Shown here: piece after piece, positions 6,391 through 10,126 of the stretch
Layout: every line of letters begins with the position of its first letter
How positions within the stretch are numbered: position 1 is the stretch's first letter
Source of the DNA: Phycisphaerae bacterium
GTDB taxonomy: Bacteria; Planctomycetota; Phycisphaerae; UBA1845
Assembly (NCBI GenBank): GCA_029260195.1
Contig: JAJDDS010000646.1
Coordinates: 1 to 10,126 of the forward strand
Direction: 5' to 3'
DNA: 10,126 nt
Translations under genes and position numbers: made by a program
The notes under the pieces: model-generated
The model's database searches: none
Told to the model about the DNA's origin: nothing
The model's input: the letters and a program-made list of their open reading frames with translations, nothing else

Positions 6391-6398
6391 CACCTCCC
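6391..6398 (-). promoter_or_regulatory. Ribosome binding site fixing the start of the small membrane protein
   Basis: GGGAGGTG on the minus strand ends five bases before the ATG at 6385. It rules in this start over the longer open frame that extends to 6583, whose extra residues have no domain. Confidence 0.65.
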
Positions 6399-6418
6399 GT
6401 TTCGCTTCTACCTTGATT

Positions 6419-6447
6419 AGCATAGCGCATGGATGGCGCGGGCGCAA
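6419..6447 (-). promoter_or_regulatory. Possible promoter of the small membrane protein gene
   Basis: On the minus strand TTGCGC (6442-6447) and TATGCT (6419-6424) are separated by exactly 17 bases, a -35/-10 arrangement about 35 bases before the start codon. Hexamer matches are moderate (3 and 4 of 6), so this is tentative. Confidence 0.3.
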
Positions 6448-6594
6448 GCCCTTTCTTGCACACGAGGTCAGGAAGTTGAACTGCGCAGCGCGCTAGCACG
6501 CCGGCAGCCGGTTGCGTGACATCGCGTGTAGGCGCACGTGGACTTGCCGCCGCCCGGAGTACGGTGATGCGATGCGTGCTCAAGCCAAGCCACC

Positions 6595-7554
6595 CTACAT
6601 CGGCGGACCCATCGCCCCGTGCCCCATTCCGCCGAACGGCGCTAGCTGGCCGGTGTGGAAACCAAGCATGGCCATTTGCTGCGCCAGTTCATCTTCAACG
6701 GCGTCCTCAAGGGAATGTCCCGGCGGGGGCTCGCTGGGCTCGGGACCGGCCCATTCGGCGGGCTCGTGCGCCTGCTCCATCATCGGCTCGGAATCAGCCG
6801 CGTGCGTGTCCGCAGCGCTCGGGTCCATTGCCTCGACGATGCTCTCAAGCCCCAACTGGAACTCAGCGGCATTGTGTTCGGCTGCGAGGGCTTCGTCTTG
6901 CACAACCGCTTGGAAGACCTCGGCGAGATTCTCCGCAGCCGGAGTTGCCGGTTCGTCAATGGCGGGGGCGTATGGATCGGTAGGCTCACGTTCATTCGGA
7001 ACGTCGGAATAATGCTGCGGCTCAGGCAGCTGCGCGTCCATCTGGGCTTCGAGCATCTCTTGAGGTGCCTCAAGGCCCTGCTCGAAGGGATGATCGAAGA
7101 AGTCCACACGCTGGCTTCCGACCAACTCTTCGAGATTCGACAAGTCAAACACGTGAGAACGACCAGAGCTGAACAACTCATTGATGATGTGATTGAGCAC
7201 CTCGTCACCCGCCGTCTCGTCGAGGTAGGAGTTATCATGAAACGGCTCGCTGGACTCGACCGCATGCCAGGCTCGGTCCATCACCTGCTCGGCATACTGC
7301 CAGTAGTCTTGAGGTTCGTAGTCGTCCGAACCACCACCAAGGAAACCGACGTTGGGCTCATATTCCTGCTTGAGGAGATTGGCAAGGTAGTCCCGGATGG
7401 TAACGTCGACCTGCGTGCCCGCCGCCGCGCCTGAGCCAGCTTGGCGAACGTGGTGAAACTGAGGGTCGGTGCCTTGAGCATGGGCATGCGCGCGAAGTCC
7501 GATGTTCTTGAGCGCCTGGTAAACCAAGGCTTGTGGAGACCTGTAGTCACGCAC
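6595..7554 (-). CDS. Highly acidic 319-aa protein of unknown function
   Basis: Starts with GTG at 7552-7554, with AGGAG eight bases upstream and an extended -10 element about 50 bases further. I do not recognise the family. Residues 1-60 are mixed and slightly basic (RDYRSPQALVYQALKNIGLRAHAHA, then TIRDYLANLLKQEYE). From about residue 64 to 290 it is strongly acidic: by hand count 59 Asp/Glu against 9 Arg and only 2 Lys in the whole protein, and no Cys. Residues 150-290 are rich in Glu, Pro, Ala and Gln, and probably extended or disordered. The last 20 residues are Gly/Met-rich (FGGMGHGAMGPPM). There is no signal peptide or membrane helix. A long antisense frame (6655-7434) exists but has the Leu/Arg/Val bias of the complement of an acidic gene. 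Possible roles include a scaffold or chaperone-like protein, or a DNA-mimic cargo protein; none is shown. Confidence 0.66.
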   Translation of the reverse strand: MRDYRSPQALVYQALKNIGLRAHAHAQGTDPQFHHVRQAGSGAAAGTQVDVTIRDYLANLLKQEYEPNVGFLGGGSDDYEPQDYWQYAEQVMDRAWHAVESSEPFHDNSYLDETAGDEVLNHIINELFSSGRSHVFDLSNLEELVGSQRVDFFDHPFEQGLEAPQEMLEAQMDAQLPEPQHYSDVPNEREPTDPYAPAIDEPATPAAENLAEVFQAVVQDEALAAEHNAAEFQLGLESIVEAMDPSAADTHAADSEPMMEQAHEPAEWAGPEPSEPPPGHSLEDAVEDELAQQMAMLGFHTGQLAPFGGMGHGAMGPPM

Positions 7555-7562
7555 AGATCTGA

Positions 7563-7567
7563 CTCCT
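7563..7567 (-). promoter_or_regulatory. Ribosome binding site supporting a GTG start
   Basis: AGGAG on the minus strand lies eight bases before GTG at 7552-7554. No ATG nearby has a comparable site, so GTG is taken as the start of the acidic protein. Confidence 0.55.
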
Positions 7568-7606
7568 GTTCAGCCCCGCGAGCTTGTCGACTTCATGCCA
7601 ATGTGG

Positions 7607-7615
7607 ATTGTAGCA
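7607..7615 (-). promoter_or_regulatory. Extended -10 element upstream of the acidic-protein gene
   Basis: On the minus strand TGC-TACAAT gives an extended -10 with five of six consensus bases. No convincing -35 is found 16-18 bases further, which extended -10 promoters tolerate. Confidence 0.35.
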
Positions 7616-7865
7616 CGTGGCTTCGGAAACTCGGTGACAGGTGGATTACGCGACGATTACGGAAGTGGGATTAGCACGCACGGAGAAGGCGCTTCGTGAA
7701 GATCCGCGTTGTGCTTGAAAACACTCCACTGATGGGATTCGGCGCGGCTCATGCGATGGGATGGCGCGACAGAGAGACGTAATCGTCAGGAAATCCGCCG
7801 GTGGATCGCCGTTCGGCGGTTCCTGGTAGACTGGGGTGAGATTGGCAGGTGTGACCCGTGCCGGA

Positions 7866-7881
7866 GCCTGCCGCGGCAGGC
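7866..7881. promoter_or_regulatory. Perfect 16-bp palindrome, candidate operator or hairpin
   Basis: GCCTGCC-GC-GGCAGGC is self-complementary over all 16 bases. It lies about 105 bases before the metalloprotease start. As DNA it could bind a dimeric regulator of the operon. As a cruciform or RNA stem with no loop it is less favourable. No T tract follows. Confidence 0.4.
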
Positions 7882-7974
7882 GCCGTGCATCGGCGAGTAC
7901 GCCCTGACGTATCCGTGGTGTCGATGCCTCCTGCCTGGAAGCGGTGGTTCGACGCCAGATGGTCCGACGTATAC

Positions 7975-7979
7975 GGAGG
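7975..7979 (+). promoter_or_regulatory. Ribosome binding site fixing the metalloprotease start
   Basis: GGAGG lies five bases before the ATG at 7985 and selects this start over the open-frame ATG-like codons further upstream. Confidence 0.7.
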
Positions 7980-7984
7980 TGGCC

Positions 7985-9166
7985 ATGCGAAAGCTGTACA
8001 TCCGAGGTTTGGTCAAGACTGCCGATATCGTGCGTCGCGACCTTTCCCGTCCGTTGTCCGAGGAGCGCAGGGAGGAGCTCCGCCGCTTCGTCGAAGAGTC
8101 CGTACGGCAGGTTGACGGGATCCTGACGAGTCATGGGCAGAACCTCAAGTGCTTGCCGGCGCCAAGCAGGAGAGCGTACCAGTTCTTGGCAAACCTGGAT
8201 CTCGACGCAACCACGTCGTTTGCGGCGCCGGCGCCGCCCAAGGCGCACCGGGCGCCGAGCGGCAGTGTCCGTCTGGTCGGCGTGAAATCCCGCTGGGAGA
8301 CCCTCCTGCGGCGCCTGGCTCAGGCTTCATCGGGGTGTGAGCGAGAGGAACTCCACGACTCCATCGGCTCAGCCAGCCGGAACATCGAGAACCACACTGC
8401 AAAACACGGCTACGAGGCTGGCGACCTGACAGCCCAATCTCGCACGATCCGCGGCTGGCTTGCCTTCTTCGCCGACCGCGTCAACTTCGACGCTTACGTT
8501 GCGGCGATCGACCGAGCCCGGCCCGGCTTTGAGACAGCATTGGGGCGCGCTCAGCGTTTCCTGCCACCGGCGTTGCTGGAGTTCCGTTCTATCCCCGGGC
8601 TCTACAAGCTGCGCGGGCACCGCGACGGAACTCGGATCATCCTGCCGACGCCGATGATCTGCTTTTCTGAGCGGCTTTTTGGTACGATGGGGGAAGCGGC
8701 ATTTAACGGAGGCAGCAGACAACTCGTGATGGAAGCCACGTCTGGCGACGAGTACCAGAGCATCCAGGCAGAGCTGGAAGTGCTGAGCAGCGTGGAGGAT
8801 CGCGCCGCCGGCGTTCACCATGATCTGCGGACGTCCTTTGACCGTGTCGTTGGCAGGTACTTCGGCGGTAACTTGTCACGCCCCCGCCTGACCTGGAGCC
8901 CAACCTTCACCGGCAGGAAGTTTGGACACTACGACCCCCTCCGCGACACGGTCATGATCAGCAGCACGCTGGATCATGCCGGTGTCCCAGCGTTCGTGGT
9001 TGACTTCATCGTGTATCACGAGCTGTTGCACAAGAAACTCGGCGCGGATTGGCGAAACGGGCGCCAAGCTGTCCACACGCCGGAGTTCCGAAGGGAAGAG
9101 AAACGATTCAAGGAGTACGCGGCCGCAGAAGCCGCCCTCGCGGCGGTGGCAAAGAGCCACAAGTGA
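7985..9166 (+). CDS. SprT-like / M48-like zinc metalloprotease
   Basis: 393 aa, started at the ATG with GGAGG just upstream. Residues 345-349 are H-E-L-L-H, the zincin active site: H345 and H349 bind zinc and E346 activates water. H364 in the following 'VHTPEFRREEKRF' is the probable third ligand. The preceding block LSRPRLTWSPTFTGRKFGHYDP...VPAFVVDFIVYHELLH is the usual beta-sheet and helix lead-in of SprT-like and YgjP/M48-like families; some of these (Wss1/Spartan) cut proteins crosslinked to DNA. Residues 1-75 are helical and charged, about 78-92 is an Ala/Pro linker, and 100-200 is a helical region of unknown family. There is no signal peptide or membrane helix, so it is cytoplasmic. It is the first gene of a tight operon with the DUF488 and radical SAM genes (gaps 20 bp and an overlap). 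The protease call is firm; the substrate is unknown. Confidence 0.8.
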   Translation: MRKLYIRGLVKTADIVRRDLSRPLSEERREELRRFVEESVRQVDGILTSHGQNLKCLPAPSRRAYQFLANLDLDATTSFAAPAPPKAHRAPSGSVRLVGVKSRWETLLRRLAQASSGCEREELHDSIGSASRNIENHTAKHGYEAGDLTAQSRTIRGWLAFFADRVNFDAYVAAIDRARPGFETALGRAQRFLPPALLEFRSIPGLYKLRGHRDGTRIILPTPMICFSERLFGTMGEAAFNGGSRQLVMEATSGDEYQSIQAELEVLSSVEDRAAGVHHDLRTSFDRVVGRYFGGNLSRPRLTWSPTFTGRKFGHYDPLRDTVMISSTLDHAGVPAFVVDFIVYHELLHKKLGADWRNGRQAVHTPEFRREEKRFKEYAAAEAALAAVAKSHK

Positions 9167-9186
9167 CCCGGGCAGGACGGGCAACG

Positions 9187-9690
9187 ATGTCGATGGATCC
9201 AATCAGTATCTACACGATAGGTTTCTCCAAGAAGGATGCCGAGACCTTCTTCGGCGCGCTTCAGAAATCCGGTATCCGCCGCGTTGTCGATATCCGTCTC
9301 CGCAACACGTCGCACCTTGCGGGTTTCACCAAGCGCGACGACCTCCGGTTCTTCTTGAAGCGGATCGCGGGCATCGAATACGAGCACCGTCCGGACTTGG
9401 CGCCATCAGAGGAACTCCTGACCGACTACCAGAAGAAGCGAGTCGACTGGGACGAATACGAGCGCCGGTTCCGCAGCATCATGATCGAACGTCGAATCGA
9501 ATGCCTGGTGACGCCCGAAGAGATGAACAGCACCTGCCTGCTATGCAGCGAACCGACACCGGACAAGTGTCATCGGAGGCTCGTGGTCGAGTACTTGCAG
9601 CGCAAATGGGGCAGCGTGCGGATCACGCACATCGTCCGAAGTGGCACGGGCCGCGAAGACCGCCGAGTTGAGAGGAGGTACCGTGCGTAA
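9187..9690 (+). CDS. DUF488 family protein
   Basis: 167 aa if started at the ATG at 9187; a second ATG lies two codons on (9193), and a weak AGGACGG precedes both. The frame is open upstream to 9049 inside the protease gene, but that part is Arg/Gly-rich shadow sequence. Family signatures are clear: IYTIGFSKK (8-16), VVDIR (33-37), FFLKRIAGIEYEHRPDLAPS (about 55-74), and a C-terminal CLLCSEPTPDKCHRRLV (117-133) with C117, C120 and C128-H129-R130. The Cys/His cluster may bind a metal. DUF488 proteins are common in bacteria and their biochemical role is not established. The gene starts 20 bp after the protease stop and overlaps the next gene by eight bases, so the three are almost certainly cotranscribed. 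Confidence 0.82.
   Translation: MSMDPISIYTIGFSKKDAETFFGALQKSGIRRVVDIRLRNTSHLAGFTKRDDLRFFLKRIAGIEYEHRPDLAPSEELLTDYQKKRVDWDEYERRFRSIMIERRIECLVTPEEMNSTCLLCSEPTPDKCHRRLVVEYLQRKWGSVRITHIVRSGTGREDRRVERRYRA
9673..9678 (+). promoter_or_regulatory. Ribosome binding site supporting a GTG start inside the DUF488 gene end
   Basis: AGGAGG stands four bases before GTG at 9683-9685. It lies within the last codons of the DUF488 gene and implies translational coupling of the two genes. Confidence 0.7.
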
Positions 9691-10093
9691 TTCCTTTCCG
9701 ACCCATGACGAAGCGTTCGCTCTTGCCGCGAGGGTCGATCGCAAGTTCCGACCCGTGTGGGACGCCAGGCCTGCCGAGGAACAGGCTGCGCTCGCATCGT
9801 ACTTTCTGCCGCATGGTTCGCGTAAGCCCGTGCTTAGCCCGACGCGTCCTCGTATCGTCAAGTGGTATTGCCCGTTCGCGGCACAATGTGATTTCCCGAG
9901 TGGTCATCGCTACTGCGTCAACGTGTACACGGGGTGCGCGCACAAGTGCGTCTACTGTTACGCCTTGAGTTACGCGCCGGACGAAGCCAGCAGCAAGCGA
10001 GATTTCGAGCGGTTGTTGGCAAAGGACATGGAAGACCTGCGACGGTTTAACGTGCCGCCGGCTCCAGCAGGGCCAGCGCGCATAACTGGGTAA
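9683..10093 (+). pseudogene. Radical SAM protein (spore photoproduct lyase-like family), truncated
   Basis: 136 codons from GTG at 9683, which has AGGAGG upstream and overlaps the DUF488 stop by eight bases. Residues 85-92 give C85-x3-C89-x2-C92 followed by Tyr, the radical SAM motif that holds a 4Fe-4S cluster for S-adenosylmethionine cleavage. It lies inside YCVNVYTGCAHKCVYCYALS, and the upstream KWYCPFAAQCD adds Cys 63 and 69. This layout matches the spore photoproduct lyase-like group of radical SAM proteins, whose members have about 300 or more residues. Here the frame follows the family through RFNVPPAPA (near residue 129), then continues GPARITG and stops. The expected continuation of these proteins ('HLSNSTDPFQ'-like) does not appear in any frame in the remaining 60 bases. 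The gene is therefore probably disrupted near 10070 by a rearrangement or insertion, or the contig end is chimeric. Confidence 0.65.
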
Positions 10094-10126
10094 TATAGGG
10101 GGTCTGGCGCGATGGTTGACCGTCGG
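10094..10126. other. Sequence beyond the radical SAM break, origin unknown
   Basis: A 33-base tail in which an ATG at 10112 opens a frame reading M-V-D-R-R to the window edge, preceded by a G-rich stretch. It could be the start of another gene or part of a mobile element inserted into the radical SAM gene; too short to decide. Confidence 0.25.

Larger units (their letters stand above)
7555..7984. other. 430-bp divergent intergenic region
   Basis: This lies between the acidic gene (minus) and the metalloprotease operon (plus). It contains the extended -10 for the minus gene and a perfect 16-bp palindrome at 7866-7881. The metalloprotease frame stays open upstream to 7751, but that extension is Arg/Trp/Cys-rich, unlike a protein domain, and a strong ribosome binding site stands before 7985. 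No RNA gene was recognised. Confidence 0.5.

Noticed and set aside
6655..7434. 259-codon plus-strand open frame antisense to the acidic gene
   Set aside because: Its Leu/Arg/Val-rich composition is what the complement of Glu/Asp/Gln codons gives; no ribosome binding site or domain is seen, while the minus-strand gene has both a good binding site and a promoter element.
1..10126. Recoded genetic code in which TAG is sense
   Set aside because: The only internal TAG is in the recombinase, while the acidic gene ends naturally in TAG at 6595-6597, with another stop five codons later and no conserved sequence between.
1..10126. Terminal repeat linking the two window ends (8-mer CCGACGGT at 4-11 and its complement at the right end)
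   Set aside because: Eight bases is too short to mean anything at window ends that are probably arbitrary.

Overview
The window is GC-rich, densely coding DNA, most likely from a Planctomycetota-like bacterium (possibly a metagenomic contig). Three things suggest this: an ECF-type sigma factor with a 'FPTTHWSLV' N-terminus, a secreted protein with GNVGIGT repeats plus an 'ENG-ADSSED-NGDGAINVLDC' calcium-loop segment, and a partial secreted protein with the 'STIGQ...AGFW' pattern. All three are familiar from planctomycete-type genomes. The lineage is an inference from protein style; no rRNA or tRNA gene is visible.

Left part (1-3127, minus strand): a probable operon read right to left. It holds an ECF-like sigma factor (2366-3127), then a 660-aa exported repeat protein (265-2247), then, 38 bp further, a short exported protein that runs off the left edge (1-226). 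The sigma factor may control the surface proteins encoded behind it.

Middle part (3128-7554): an accessory region that looks like one end of an integrative element. A divergent stretch of about 680 bp without a confident gene precedes a small excisionase-like helix-turn-helix protein (3810-4094). Next comes a tyrosine recombinase (4295-5584) whose frame is cut by one in-frame TAG, although every catalytic residue is present beyond the stop. A hairpin, a paired 12-bp direct repeat and a good sigma70-like promoter lie between the two genes. The same paired repeat recurs, inverted, inside the recombinase C-terminus. Behind the recombinase are three genes I cannot name: a small CxxC protein (plus strand), a two-helix membrane protein with a C-terminal zinc ribbon, and a very acidic 319-aa protein (both minus strand).

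Right part (7555-10126, plus strand): after a 430-bp divergent intergenic region containing a perfect 16-bp palindrome comes a tight three-gene operon. It encodes a SprT/zincin-type metalloprotease (HELLH), a DUF488 protein, and a radical SAM protein related to the spore photoproduct lyase-like family. The radical SAM frame stops after 136 codons, about a third of the family's usual length, and the sequence beyond does not look like the rest of the family. It appears broken close to the window edge.

No CRISPR array, tRNA, rRNA or complete insertion sequence was recognised.
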